Part shown: piece after piece, positions 45,876 through 55,048 of the stretch
Layout: the number at the start of each line of letters is the position of its first letter
How positions within the stretch are numbered: the stretch's first letter is position 1
The notes under the pieces: generated by a model
Databases searched by the model: none
The model's input: only the letters and a program-made list of their open reading frames with translations
What the model was told of the DNA's origin: nothing
NCBI RefSeq assembly: GCF_003113895.1
Contig: NZ_BDUD01000001.1
Location: 3,324,756 to 3,388,755, forward strand
Length of the DNA: 64,000 bases
Reading direction: 5' to 3'
DNA from: Nostoc commune NIES-4072
Lineage (GTDB): Bacteria; Cyanobacteriota; Cyanobacteriia; Cyanobacteriales; Nostocaceae
Translations under genes and position numbers: made by a program

Positions 45876-46654
45876 GCATCAGGGTTAATACCTAGCTCAC
45901 GTAACTTAGCTGCTAATATATCAGCACGTTGGCGTTCCTGTTCAGCACGTTGGCTTTCCTGTTCAGCGCGTTGGCGTTCCTTGTCAGCACGCTGGCGTTC
46001 TTGTTGGGCTTGTTCAGTGCTCCACAACAGCAAATTTCTTTCTATATCCCACCAGCGCAGCCAATTCATGGTTTGGCATAATCTTTCACCTTGCCAAATT
46101 CCGAGAAATAACTCTAACTCTGGAATCCAGTAACGTCCATTGGTGTCTGCTTGCTGCAAAGTATATTGTCCATTTTGCAAGCATCGTAGTTCTATGCTTG
46201 GTTCGTAAGGGTCGTAGGTTACGTAGGTTGGAACTTGGAGAATCTTTTCGTAATAATAGAGTTTACCGTAGGGTGGAGTTGAGCGGACTGATAGTTCTCC
46301 ACCTTCTGTATCTGAGAGAAATTCCATCACTACAGCCACAGCAGCGCCTTCTAAATTCGGGGTATAACTGCGACGAACTACATTTGTTCCCACAGACTGC
46401 ACTTGAGGAACGTAAAACCAGTCTGGGGCTTTGACAACGATTTTTTTGTTGACTGTGGCTACAAGTCCAAAATTAGAGCCAATCAGCATTTGAGGTTGGA
46501 TGCGTCCTGTGCTTCCCAAAGCATCGGTAAGCGCAGCAGCGATCGCAGGTTGTTGAATATTTTCCACTGGATCGTCTGGTAAAATGAAGTCTGCTGGAAG
46601 TGCTTCCCAAGTAACAGTTGGTTCTTTTTGGATGGGGTTAACTTGTAGAACCAT
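45872..46654 (-). CDS. Uma2 family (DUF820) nuclease-like protein
   Basis: About 260 residues from ATG 46654 (M-V-L-Q-V-N-P). The core has the Uma2 pattern: IGSNFGLVATVNKKIVVKAP, the catalytic-like DWFYVPQVQSV, then VVMEFLSDTEGGE and KLYYYEKILQVPTYVTYDP, a PD-(D/E)XK-like restriction-type fold. The C-terminal ~50 residues are a coiled coil of (A/Q)E(Q/R)ERQRA repeats. Uma2 proteins are numerous in cyanobacteria; function unknown. Its 5' 170 bp has been copied, with a frameshift, to 61.8 kb. Confidence 0.82.
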   Translation of the reverse strand: MVLQVNPIQKEPTVTWEALPADFILPDDPVENIQQPAIAAALTDALGSTGRIQPQMLIGSNFGLVATVNKKIVVKAPDWFYVPQVQSVGTNVVRRSYTPNLEGAAVAVVMEFLSDTEGGELSVRSTPPYGKLYYYEKILQVPTYVTYDPYEPSIELRCLQNGQYTLQQADTNGRYWIPELELFLGIWQGERLCQTMNWLRWWDIERNLLLWSTEQAQQERQRADKERQRAEQESQRAEQERQRADILAAKLRELGINPDA

Positions 46655-46969
46655 AAAATTATTCCTAATATCCATGCACAGTGTATAGTTATTTTTAACA
46701 AATCTTCAACTAGCATCGCTCTTAACCTAAAAACCCAGAAATCTGGAAAGATTTCTTTGACAGGTGTATATACTCGTAGTCAAGCACTTAGCAGGCGTGA
46801 GTATGATAGTTGAGTGGTTCACTCTCTGGATAGGTCAAAAAGCAGCTGATTTAATTAAAACAAGTTGCACTCGACAAACTCTTCTCGTTAAGCACAAAGT
46901 ACAAAATCCAGCCAACTCAACTTATCTAGAAGTCAGCGATCGCTCCTAACATCTATAAAGGAACACGCA

Positions 46970-47881
46970 ATGGCACGAATTACCACACCATTTGGACGGC
47001 ACTCTACCGCCTCTGAAGTAGTACAGGGAATCGATCTCTCTGGCAAACGGGCGATCGTCACGGGAGCAGCATCGGGTATCGGTGTAGAAACGGCGCGGGC
47101 GTTGGCTCACGCTGGAGCCGAAGTTACGTTGGCTGTGCGTAACGTCGATGCTGGGGCAAAGACGGCGGCTGACATCACTGCTACCACTGGGAATCAAAAT
47201 ATTCACGTCGCCGAACTTGACCTGACCGACCGAGGAGCGATCGCTAAATTCATTGCCGCGTGGAATGAACCAATACATATCCTCGTCAACAACGCAGGGG
47301 TAATGGCATTGCCTGAACAGCACACACCCGAAGGCTGGGAGATGCAGTTTGCCACCAACCACCTCGGACACTTCGCTCTAACACTCGGACTCCACGATGC
47401 TCTGGCGGCGGACGGTGCTGCGCGCATCGTGTCTGTCAGTTCTAGCGCCCACATGTTCTCGCCGATTGTATTCGATGATATCCACTTCGCGTTCCGTCCC
47501 TACGATCCGTGGTTGGCATACGGGCAGTCCAAGACAGCGAACGTACTCTTCGCTGTCGCTGCTACTGGACGCTGGTTCAGAGATGGCATTACTGCCAATG
47601 CCTTGATGCCTGGGGCGATCGCCACCAATCTCCAACGCCACGTTGGTGGTATCCAGACCTCGGCAGAATTGCAAAAAACACCAAAGCAGGGTGCTGCCAC
47701 TTCAATTCTGCTGGCAACCTCCCCCTTGCTGGAGGGCATTGGTGGTCGCTACTTCGAGGACTGTAACGAAGCTACGATCATTACCCAGAGAACTAAAGAC
47801 TACAGTGGTGTTGCCCTTTACGCCCTCGACATGAACAACGCCGATCGCCTTTGGGAGGAATCGTTGCGTCTGCTCGCTTGA
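46970..47881 (+). CDS. Short-chain dehydrogenase/reductase
   Basis: 303 residues; ATG 46970 follows AAAGGAAC. NAD(P)-binding motif GAASGIGVETARALAHAGAE, the NNAGVMALPEQHTP motif, catalytic Ser in IVSVSSSAH and Tyr-x3-Lys in AYGQSKTANVLFAVAATGRW. Extended SDR like the WW-oxidoreductase type. G+C is visibly higher than in its neighbours (several long open antisense frames), which suggests acquisition by transfer. Leads a row of oxidoreductase-like genes and remnants. Confidence 0.9.
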   Translation: MARITTPFGRHSTASEVVQGIDLSGKRAIVTGAASGIGVETARALAHAGAEVTLAVRNVDAGAKTAADITATTGNQNIHVAELDLTDRGAIAKFIAAWNEPIHILVNNAGVMALPEQHTPEGWEMQFATNHLGHFALTLGLHDALAADGAARIVSVSSSAHMFSPIVFDDIHFAFRPYDPWLAYGQSKTANVLFAVAATGRWFRDGITANALMPGAIATNLQRHVGGIQTSAELQKTPKQGAATSILLATSPLLEGIGGRYFEDCNEATIITQRTKDYSGVALYALDMNNADRLWEESLRLLA

Positions 47882-47961
47882 TCTGATGTTTTTGAGGAGG
47901 AAAATCGCGATCGCGACAATAAAGCCATTTTCTCAAGCAGGAGTCATTGCACAAGTAAACA

Positions 47962-48049
47962 ATGATTATTGATGTGCTTGTAAACAACGCAGGTTTATGC
48001 ATTGCTGGGTGCTGTTGAGGAAGTGAGCGATGGGCAAATCCGCGACCAA
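47962..48049 (+). pseudogene. Frameshifted SDR fragment
   Basis: Reads I-I-D-V-L-V-N-N-A-G and, after dropping one T in GGTTTATGC, YALLGAVEEVSDGQIRDQ, a textbook SDR segment. One base insertion breaks it; both ends are missing. Confidence 0.8.
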
Positions 48050-48126
48050 GATGATTTTCATCAGTTCATAACACCCTTTATGCCGCTTGAAAACTGGTCT
48101 ATTACTTAAAAGGAAAACTCAAAACT

Positions 48127-48395
48127 ATGAATTTACAAACAACTCAAACCACCACTACTGCTGACGAGTCGGCAATCCGTGCTTTCCCTAAGTCTTTGGG
48201 CTTTTATTAGTGCCATTCGATACTGGGACGGGTCGAATTCTTGGGTGTTCACTGTTGTGTCATGCAGTGGGTGAAATGATTTCGGCGGTACAGATGGTAA
48301 TGCAAGCTCAGATGCCCTATACCGTTTTGCGCGATCGCGTTTTAACTCATCCAACAATGACTCAAGGGTTAAATCTGCTATTCTCAAAGTTGTGA
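48127..48395 (+). pseudogene. Chimeric remnant: NTF2-like N-terminus joined to oxidoreductase dimerisation end
   Basis: ATG 48127 opens M-N-L-Q-T-T-Q-T-T-T-T-A-D-E-S-A-I-R-A-F, the start of an SgcJ/EcaC-type NTF2-like protein, which stops after 27 codons. From ~48216 another frame reads [20 protein letters not shown] then [20 protein letters not shown] and ends GLNLLFSKL, the C-terminal dimerisation end of a pyridine nucleotide-disulfide oxidoreductase. The same module ends the gene at 54228-54740. Confidence 0.75.
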
Positions 48396-48458
48396 TGCCA
48401 CAGAACCGATAACACTTCAATGGTTCATACAAATCCAGAATCCCCATCAGATTAACCT

Positions 48459-49208
48459 ATGAAAAAACTAGAGGGAAAAATCGCCCTTGTCACGGGTGGC
48501 AACAGTGGTATCGGTCTTGCCACAGCCAAAAAGTTTGTTGCTGAAGGTGCCTATGTCTACATCACGGGTCGTCGCCAAGTCGAACTGGATGCTGCGGTGG
48601 AAGCCATTGGTAAAAATGTTACGGCTGTACAGAGCGATGTTTCTAATCTGGCAGACCTCGATCGTCTGTTTGGCACCATTGAGCTTGAACTTGGACACCT
48701 TGATATCATCTTTGCAAATGCTGGCGTTGGACAAATTGCCCCACTTGGAGCAATCACTGAGGAACACTTTGACAAAACATTCAACGTAAACGTCAAAGGT
48801 TTGCTGTTCACCGTACAAAAGGCTCTGCCACTGTTACCAGAGGGCGCTTCTATTATCCTGAATGCTTCGATTACTTCTATAAAAGGTACGCCAGCTTTCA
48901 GTGTTTACAGCGCCACCAAAGCCGCCGTGAGATCATTTGCTCGGAATTGGATACTCGACCTCAGAGAACGGAAGATCCGAGTGAATGCCATTAGCCCTGG
49001 TGTAGTTCCGACTCCTGGTTACGATCATTTGGGACTGAATGACCAGCAGTTGCAAGAATTCGTGGATAACCAAGCTGTCACTATTCCATTAGGGCGAGTC
49101 GGCACACCTGATGAGATTGCCAAAGCGGTTGTTTTTCTGGCTTCAGATGACAGCAGCTTTGTGAACGGCATCGAGTTGTTTGTTGATGGTGGTATGGCAC
49201 AGATTTGA
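48459..49208 (+). CDS. Short-chain dehydrogenase/reductase
   Basis: A 249-residue classical [24 protein letters not shown] is the cofactor motif, [13 protein letters not shown] the N-A-G motif, [10 protein letters not shown] holds the catalytic Ser, and [15 protein letters not shown] the Tyr-Lys pair. It ends [16 protein letters not shown]. Family members reduce ketones such as glucose derivatives or 3-oxoacyl groups; substrate not inferable. The MOSC gene follows 19 bp later, so they may be co-transcribed. Confidence 0.92.
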   Translation: MKKLEGKIALVTGGNSGIGLATAKKFVAEGAYVYITGRRQVELDAAVEAIGKNVTAVQSDVSNLADLDRLFGTIELELGHLDIIFANAGVGQIAPLGAITEEHFDKTFNVNVKGLLFTVQKALPLLPEGASIILNASITSIKGTPAFSVYSATKAAVRSFARNWILDLRERKIRVNAISPGVVPTPGYDHLGLNDQQLQEFVDNQAVTIPLGRVGTPDEIAKAVVFLASDDSSFVNGIELFVDGGMAQI

Positions 49209-49227
49209 AGTCCTAAAGAAGTTAAAA

Positions 49228-49896
49228 ATGAAGCTTATTTCTGTTAATGTTGGCTTGCCGCGTGAAGTGACCTGGAAAGGAAAACCCGTCCGCACTGGAA
49301 TTTTCAAAGAGTCGGTCAATTCAAGAGTGATGGTGCGTGAACTCAATTTAGATGGCGATCGCCAAGCGGATCTCACCGTTCATGGTGGAGTTGACAAAGC
49401 CGTATATGTTTATCCGTTTGAACATTATGAGTATTGGCAAAGTGAATTGCCTGACACAGAGTTAACACTGGGAATCTTTGGTGAAAATTTCACAGTTACA
49501 GGATTTAAAGAAGAGGAAATTAATATTGGCGATCGCTTTAAAATCGGCAGTGCGGAACTAATGGTGACTCAACCGCGCTTACCTTGCTACAAACTAGGGA
49601 TTCGCTTTGGGCGATCGGATATGGTGAAACGATTTCTCGCCAGTCGTCGCACCGGATTTTACTTTCGGGTTTTGCAAGAGGGCGAAGTGGTCGCTGGAGA
49701 CACTTTAGAGTTGATGAGTCGAGATACCAACAATATTAGTGTTGCTGATATCACTCAGCTTTATGTTCGTGAGCGAAGCAATCCAGAGTTACTGTATCGT
49801 GCTGCTGAGCTGGAAGCGTTACCCAAAAGCTGGCGAGACTACTTTCAGGAGCAGATCCGTCAACGCCCTTCGGGCGGGGAAAAGGGTAAAGGTTAA
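49228..49896 (+). CDS. MOSC domain protein (YiiM-like)
   Basis: 222 residues from ATG 49228. Conserved parts: VNVGLPREVTWKGKPVRTGIFK at the start, GDRQADLTVHGGVDKAVYVYP, NFTVTGFKEEEINIGDRFKIG, and QPRLPCYKLGIRFG containing the conserved Cys. MOSC proteins handle sulfur or molybdenum-cofactor transfer; YiiM-type members reduce N-hydroxylated bases. The last ~10 residues come from a dispersed repeat (RQRPSGGEKGKG). Confidence 0.88.
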   Translation: MKLISVNVGLPREVTWKGKPVRTGIFKESVNSRVMVRELNLDGDRQADLTVHGGVDKAVYVYPFEHYEYWQSELPDTELTLGIFGENFTVTGFKEEEINIGDRFKIGSAELMVTQPRLPCYKLGIRFGRSDMVKRFLASRRTGFYFRVLQEGEVVAGDTLELMSRDTNNISVADITQLYVRERSNPELLYRAAELEALPKSWRDYFQEQIRQRPSGGEKGKG

Positions 49897-50065
49897 AGGG
49901 GAAAGGGAACCCCATAACTAAACTTAGGGGCTTGATACGAGGACATTGTATTTATCGTACTTACATCTTTTTTCCTTCTCCATGTTGAAAAACAGGGGCT
50001 TGCGCCCTTTCCCCCTCTTCCATCGTCAGGATGTGAGATAGATCGACTTGTCGTAAAACACCATC

Positions 50066-50968
50066 ATGTCACTTTTATCACTTACAAGAAGTAATCCCAT
50101 GACTACATATCGCACAGTTTCTATCGATGGTTTAGATATCTTTTACCGTGAAGCTGGTTCTCGTAATAATCCGACGATTCTGTTATTGCACGGCTTTCCA
50201 ACTTCCTCTCACATGTTCCGCAATCTTATACCTGCCCTCGCTGATAAATTCCATCTCGTTGCTCCTGACTACCCTGGCTACGGCAACAGTTCGATGCCAT
50301 CTGTAAATGAATTTGACTACACGTTTGATCGCTTGGCTGAGATTGTGGAGAAATTCATTGCTGCGATCGCTCTTAAAAAGTACAGCCTTTATGTAATGGA
50401 TTATGGCGCACCGATTGGCTATCTGATTGCCGCTAAATATCCAGAGCGCGTGCAATCTCTGATTGTTCAAAATGGCAATGCTTACGAGGAAGGTCTGCGC
50501 GAATTTTGGGAACCAATTAAGGCATACTGGCAAGAGCGATCGCCTGAAAATGCCCAAAAGCTCAAATATCTTGTCACCCTGGAAGCGACGAAGTGGCAAT
50601 ATACCAACGGTGTTCGCAATCTAGAAGCGATCAGCCCCGATACCTGGACTATCGATCAACATTTCCTCGATCGCCCTGGTAACGGTGAGATTCAACTGGC
50701 ACTGCTGTATAGCTATGGCACCAATCCACCGCTCTATCCCCAATGGCAAGAGTATTTCCGCCAGTATCAACCCCCTACCCTGATTGTTTGGGGCAAGAAC
50801 GACTACATCTTTCCTGCTAACGGTGCTTATCCCTATCAGCGTGACTTGAAAGACGTTGAATTCCATCTACTTGATACCGGACATTTTGCTCTGGAAGAAG
50901 ATGGGGATGCGATCGCAAACTATATCGATCAATTTCTAACATCACGACTGCAATCCGTTCTCACCTGA
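50066..50968 (+). CDS. Alpha/beta hydrolase, haloalkane dehalogenase/epoxide hydrolase-like
   Basis: 300 residues (267+ if ATG 50099 is used). Oxyanion-hole motif [20 protein letters not shown], nucleophile Asp in [22 protein letters not shown], acid in [12 protein letters not shown] and His in [14 protein letters not shown]. An Asp nucleophile suggests dehalogenase or epoxide hydrolase chemistry. A second copy, broken, lies at 51.9-52.5 kb and shares the central segment, indicating local duplication. Confidence 0.88.
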   Translation: MSLLSLTRSNPMTTYRTVSIDGLDIFYREAGSRNNPTILLLHGFPTSSHMFRNLIPALADKFHLVAPDYPGYGNSSMPSVNEFDYTFDRLAEIVEKFIAAIALKKYSLYVMDYGAPIGYLIAAKYPERVQSLIVQNGNAYEEGLREFWEPIKAYWQERSPENAQKLKYLVTLEATKWQYTNGVRNLEAISPDTWTIDQHFLDRPGNGEIQLALLYSYGTNPPLYPQWQEYFRQYQPPTLIVWGKNDYIFPANGAYPYQRDLKDVEFHLLDTGHFALEEDGDAIANYIDQFLTSRLQSVLT

Positions 50969-51165
50969 ACGGTGGAAATGATGGATTATCCCAGCATCGC
51001 TCATGCTCAGGTATAAACACTTTAAATAACAATACCTTCGCCAAAAAAAGAGTATGAACAGAGAGGAGTGATGTAGTAAAGATCGGCTGGAATCGTCAAA
51101 AAATGACCAAATAAAAAATACCTACCTTTGTAAGAACTTTTATTGAAAAATTAAGAGGATTGGTC

Positions 51166-51363
51166 ATGGTAGCAATCGATACAGCACCGTTAGAAAACAG
51201 CCTGGGATTTCTAGCTTTAGGAGCTTATATGTTCCTGCTCACTTGGCACGTTTGGGACAAAATGTTAGAGCATTGGAGCTATTTAAGCCCGATTGGGCTA
51301 GTAGGGATTGTCACGACAACCCTTTTATTTCTGATGCGACGCTGGATTGCAACATCGCAATAA
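51166..51363 (+). CDS. Small two-helix membrane protein
   Basis: 65 residues from ATG 51166 (preceded by AAGAGGATTGG). Two hydrophobic stretches: LGFLALGAYMFLLTWHVW and LSPIGLVGIVTTTLLFLM, ending with Arg-Arg. Unrecognised; clear start and composition make it credible. Confidence 0.6.
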   Translation: MVAIDTAPLENSLGFLALGAYMFLLTWHVWDKMLEHWSYLSPIGLVGIVTTTLLFLMRRWIATSQ

Positions 51364-51501
51364 ATAACAAAAAGCGAAAGGAAAAGCGTTCTCATCTCAA
51401 ATTCCAGAAAAAATTACTCTATGGTACCGCTAGTCTCTGACACCGTTACGCAGTGGATGCAAGTCAGATTATTCTCCGACTCGCACAAGGAATGTCTTGT
51501 T

Positions 51502-51948
51502 ATGAGATCGAAACAAATTACCTGGAAATGTTCAGCAGCATTGGCAATCAGCACCCTAACGATCTTGGTTGGTAGTAGCAGTTGTGTTAGCCTATTGTCT
51601 TCCTTCCGAAACGCTAGTGTTGCTACTACCTCTGTTGCAACCACTCAACCCTTACGTTCTATCCAAGGAAATTCAACTTGGGTTTACGCGATCGCAATCA
51701 GCCCTGATGGACGGACTTTAGCGAGTGACAGTGCTGATAGGACAGTCAAACTCTGGCAAATGCCCACTGGTAAATTGTTGCACTCCCTAATTGGACATGA
51801 TGGAGTTGTGTGGTCAGTGGCTTTCAGTCCCGATGGCAAGAGATTAGCTAGTGGTAGCAATGATAACACTATCAAGTTATGGGGGTTGCCTGAAGGCAAA
51901 CTCTTGGAGAATTTGATCGGGCATGAGCGAGGCGTGCGACAGGCTCTG
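51502..51948 (+). pseudogene. N-terminal part of an exported WD40 protein, fused to hydrolase remnant
   Basis: From ATG 51502 a hydrophobic lead (ALAISTLTILVGSSSC) resembles a lipoprotein signal; then come two WD40 repeats (the STWVYAIAISPDGRTLASDS segment with DRTVKLWQMPTG; GVVWSVAFSPDGKRLASGSN DNTIKLW-type) and the start of a third (LLENLIGHERGV). A seven-blade propeller would need more. The frame then runs into the hydrolase fragment (A-L-A-S-K-G-T-K-W-Y-Y), so the gene is a truncated chimera. Confidence 0.75.
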
Positions 51949-52508
51949 GCAAGCAAGGGCACGAAATGGTATTACATTACTGGAGCCAGAAATCTAGAAA
52001 ACCTCAGTCCCGATACCTGGACTCTGGATCAAGCACTCCTCGATCGCCCTGGCAATGTAGATATTCAATTGGCATTAAATCAGTTATCAGTTATCAGTTA
52101 TCAGTTATCAGGCGTATGGTGGGGGATTTAGACCCGCCACCAACGCATTCCACCTCTTTGTGGGGGACTTAAACCCAGGGATAAATAGATCACTGATAAC
52201 TGTTTACTGTTCACTGTTCACTGTTAAAATACGACTACCAGTCCAATGTGCGGTTATATCCACAATGGCAAGCTTACTTGCGCCAACATCAACCACCGAC
52301 GCTAATTGTATGGGGCAAAAATGACCAGGGCTTTTTAGTCGAGGGAGCTTATGCCTACAAACGCGATTTAAAAAACTTAGAGTTTCATTTGTTTGATACA
52401 GGGCACTTTGCTCTGGAAGAAGATGGAGACGCGATCGCAGACCATATTCGTCGCTTTCTCACCACTCACGTTGTAGAGAATACCAAGCTAAACACTAGTA
52501 ATAAATAG
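51949..52508 (+). pseudogene. Second copy of the alpha/beta hydrolase, N-terminus lost and split by a 144-bp element
   Basis: Encodes TKWYYITGARNLENLSPDTW, then D-Q-A-L-L-D-R-P-G-N-V-D-I-Q-L-A-L-K, an inserted element at 52080-52223, then [20 protein letters not shown] to [20 protein letters not shown]. It matches the C-terminal ~45% of the 50.1-kb hydrolase. The nucleophile half is missing. Confidence 0.88.
52080..52223 (+). mobile_element. 144-bp small mobile element (family C, copy 1)
   Basis: Begins with TCAGTTATCAGTTATCAG-type repeats and ends with CTGTTCACTGTTCACTG. TTAAA flanks both sides (52075-52079 and 52224-52228). An inverted copy of the same length lies at 55657-55800. Confidence 0.92.
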
Positions 52509-52680
52509 TTTTGACTGGGAAACGATGTCGATAAAAAGTGATTGTGATTCCATAGCAGGCAACAGGCAACAGGCAATAGTCTTAAAAGTCGATTTGCTTC
52601 TAGGTTTTGCGATTAGCTTATGTCCTAACATCTGCTTCAAGTGCTATACAATTACTACTTATTAAGCAGCAGTGTTAAAC

Positions 52681-52812
52681 CAATTCGCAATTCGCAATGG
52701 GCTAACGCCCCGCTCCGCTAACGCAATTCGCAATTACGTTTTGTGACGGGGATTTAGACCCCGACACAAAACGTGCTGCCTATCTTGCTGGGGACTTAAA
52801 CCCCCAAAGTTC
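52681..52812. repeat. 55-bp dispersed repeat (copy 2) plus a GGGGATTTAGACCC hairpin repeat
   Basis: 52681-52735 repeats the 28520-28574 element. It is followed by TTTTGTG-A-C-GGGGATTTAGACCCC-G-A-CACAAAA and GGGGACTTAAACCCCC, the same motif pair seen inside the 144-bp family C elements. Confidence 0.7.
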
Positions 52813-52871
52813 GTTAAATCAATTAACTAACATCTCAGCACGTTGTTTACAATTTATTAAAGGAGAATGTC

Positions 52872-53867
52872 ATGGTTGCTCAAGCAAACTCCCAAGCAGC
52901 AAAAATTCTCGAAGTTGCCGACGATCCACGTCTTTCCAAAGGAACGAAGGAATTTTTGAAAGTGCTGAATTCAGGGGGTGTGGCGCTGGAGAAACTCACA
53001 GCGCTCGTTGCACGTCAAGTTCTTGTAGATGCACAGGCTTCCGTTCCAGTAGACCTTTCAGGCATTGAAGAGTCTGAAAAAACGATTACTGCTGACGGTT
53101 ATTCAATTACCCTTAATATTGTACGACCTGAAGGGGTCAAAGGCACATTGCCTGTTTTCATCTTTATTCATGGTGGTGGTTGGGTGCTGGGTGATTACCC
53201 AACACACAAGCGCATGGTTCGCGATCTAGTTGTGCTTTCAGGGTTTGCAGGTGTCTTTGTTAACTATACTCGCACGCCAGATGCTCAGTACCCACAGGCA
53301 ATCAATGAGATTTATGCTGCGACCAAATGGGTTGCCGAGCATGGCGAGGAGATTGGCGTGGATGGCAAGAATTTGGCAGTCGTTGGCAACAGTGTCGGCG
53401 GTAACATGACAACTGTTACTGCTTTGAAGGCGAAAGAAAAAGGAAGGCCACACATCAAACTGCAAATCCTGATGTGGCCCATTGTAGATGCGGATTTTGA
53501 AACGAATTCTTATCACGAATTTGGCGATCAGCGTTTTCTGACTGTACCAACGATGAAGTGGATGTATGACATGTACATCGCTGACCCAGAAAAGCGCAAA
53601 GACATCTATGCTTCTCCTTTACAAGCGACGGTTGAGCAACTCAAAGGCTTGCCCCCGGCGTTAATTGTGGTTGCAGAGAGCGATATCTTGCATGACGAGG
53701 GCACAGCCTATGGACGCAAGCTCGATGAAGCTGGGGTCGAGGTAACAACTGTGCAGTACAACGGTATGATTCATGACTTCGGACTACTGAATGGTTTAGC
53801 CGAGTTGCCAGAAACCCGTTCTCTATTTGTTCAAGCTGCTGCCCAATTGAAGAAATATCTGCAATAG
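52872..53867 (+). CDS. Alpha/beta hydrolase, hormone-sensitive-lipase type
   Basis: 331 residues; ATG 52872 follows AAAGGAGAATGTC. The HSL signature IFIHGGGWVLGDYPTHKRM supplies the oxyanion hole; the nucleophile Ser lies in VVGNSVGGNMTTV, Asp in VAESDILHDEG and His in YNGMIHDFGLLNG. The 60-residue N-terminal region is helical. A carboxylesterase-type enzyme of unknown substrate; no signal peptide, so cytoplasmic. Confidence 0.9.
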   Translation: MVAQANSQAAKILEVADDPRLSKGTKEFLKVLNSGGVALEKLTALVARQVLVDAQASVPVDLSGIEESEKTITADGYSITLNIVRPEGVKGTLPVFIFIHGGGWVLGDYPTHKRMVRDLVVLSGFAGVFVNYTRTPDAQYPQAINEIYAATKWVAEHGEEIGVDGKNLAVVGNSVGGNMTTVTALKAKEKGRPHIKLQILMWPIVDADFETNSYHEFGDQRFLTVPTMKWMYDMYIADPEKRKDIYASPLQATVEQLKGLPPALIVVAESDILHDEGTAYGRKLDEAGVEVTTVQYNGMIHDFGLLNGLAELPETRSLFVQAAAQLKKYLQ

Positions 53868-53959
53868 GATGCGTAGTTTACCGCCGCAGGCATCGTTTCC
53901 CGTTATGCCAAAACCTCGCAGGTTTAAGTCTGTAAACGAGAGGATGCGGCAATATTAGA

Positions 53960-54025
53960 GATCGTGATGAGAACGCCTCGATCAACTTGAGGGATGCCCC
54001 TTTCGACAAGATACGGTTGGCTTAA
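53960..54025 (+). pseudogene. TnpB RuvC-III fragment
   Basis: Reads DRDENASINLRDAPFDKIRLA then stop. D-R-D-x-N-A-x-x-N-L is the last RuvC catalytic motif of IS200/IS605-type TnpB proteins. No other part of the gene is visible. Different from the tnpB at 58-59 kb. Confidence 0.5.
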
Positions 54026-54167
54026 CCGAAATTTACGCCCGTTGACAAGAAGATGCCGACATCCTTGGTGGACACGGGAAGAAATCTCTATTCTTAGCTT
54101 TGGCTAAGTTTAGGTAAGTATTTTGAAGCACGTTAAAAAGTGGGAACGCTGCCAATACTACTTGGTT

Positions 54168-54205
54168 TGAGACGTTGGCGAAGCGTCTCGGAACGAGAAT
54201 CGCGA
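54168..54205. repeat. Small dispersed repeat, gatB-insert type
   Basis: GTTGGCGAAGCGTCTCGGAACGAGAATCGC; the core GGCGAAGC.TCTCGGAACGAGA matches the in-frame insert in gatB at 63104-63133 and is nested-palindromic (TCTCG-gaa-CGAGA). Confidence 0.75.
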
Positions 54206-54227
54206 TTCTACCGCTTACATACTATAG

Positions 54228-54740
54228 ATGAACAACCCTGAAAATTCTCGACTACCCCTGCCGCCTTTTGATAATGAATCCGCTATCCAAAAAGTCCGAA
54301 TCGCAGAGGATGCTTGGAACACACGTAACCCTGAACTAGTATCACTGGCTTACACGTCGGATAGCATTTGGCGCAACCGCTCAGAATTTCTATCTGGTCG
54401 TGAGGCGATCGTTGAGTTCTTAACACGTAAATGGCTTAAAGAATTGGACTACCGTCTAATCAAAGAGCTTTGGGCTTTTCAAGACAACCGCATTGCTGTC
54501 CGATTTGCTTACGAATGGCATGATGATTCCGGTCAAACTGATGGACTTCTGAAGGCGATCGTGGATGCAGATACAGGTCGTATTCTAGGGTGTTCCTTGT
54601 TGTGTCATGAAGCAGGTGAAGTGATTTCAACGGTGCAGATGGTGATGCAAGCTCAGATGCCCTACACAATTCTGCGCGATGGTATTTTAACTCATCCCAC
54701 GATGACCGAAGGGTTAAATATATTGTTTTCCAAGTTGTAA
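54228..54740 (+). CDS. Chimeric protein: DUF1348 (NTF2-like) domain plus oxidoreductase dimerisation end
   Basis: 170 residues in one open frame. Residues ~10-105 match the DUF1348 NTF2-like fold: [54 protein letters not shown]. The sequence then changes to [25 protein letters not shown]-type and ends [17 protein letters not shown], the C-terminal dimerisation end of a pyridine nucleotide-disulfide (mercuric-reductase-like) oxidoreductase. DUF1348 normally continues differently after HDDSGQ, so this is a recombination fusion. Whether it is expressed is unknown. Confidence 0.8.
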   Translation: MNNPENSRLPLPPFDNESAIQKVRIAEDAWNTRNPELVSLAYTSDSIWRNRSEFLSGREAIVEFLTRKWLKELDYRLIKELWAFQDNRIAVRFAYEWHDDSGQTDGLLKAIVDADTGRILGCSLLCHEAGEVISTVQMVMQAQMPYTILRDGILTHPTMTEGLNILFSKL

Positions 54741-54812
54741 GGAGACAGCAATTGCAAACCCAAGGACTTATCAAACAAACGATATTTCACTCTTGAAAAA
54801 AGTAGATATAGC

Positions 54813-54995
54813 ATGATTAGTAAAACATCTAAAATCAGTATTATTGGTGCAGGTAATGTAGGTGCAGACGTTGCAAACGCTTTAGTCCTACTCGGTAAAT
54901 GTGTCAGGGTCGTCCTTTTTGATCGAACCTTATCAAAAGCTGAGGGGCAAGATGCACAGTTAACTCGTAAAATAGCGCATGGCTCACGACCTTAA
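54813..54995 (+). pseudogene. Lactate/malate dehydrogenase N-terminal fragment
   Basis: Reads KISIIGAGNVGADVANALVL then LGKCVRVVLFDRTLSKAEGQ, the Rossmann start of an LDH/MDH (G-A-G-x-V-G). After E-G-Q the frame departs and stops; the remaining ~270 residues are absent. Confidence 0.82.
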
Positions 54996-55048
54996 ATCTG
55001 GAGCATCTATCATAATTTCTATGCGTTCAATGCAAGCCAGAATTTCAA

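Larger units (their letters stand above)
47882..48458. other. Spacer with three gene remnants
   Basis: Contains an SDR fragment and a chimera of an NTF2-like N-terminus with an oxidoreductase C-terminus, listed separately. Confidence 0.7.
53868..54227. other. Spacer with a TnpB remnant and a small repeat
   Basis: 53960-54025 holds a TnpB-type fragment and 54168-54207 a GTTGGCGAAGCGTCTCGGAACGAGA-type repeat. Otherwise nothing recognised. Confidence 0.5.

Noticed and set aside
46803..46949. Short frame M-I-V-E-W-F-T-L-W-I-G-Q-K upstream of the SDR gene
   Set aside because: Start looks protein-like but the rest is unrecognised and it has no clear ribosome-binding site; too weak to call.
47203..47834. 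Several overlapping frames within the 47-kb SDR gene
   Set aside because: Shadows caused by the higher G+C of the real gene.
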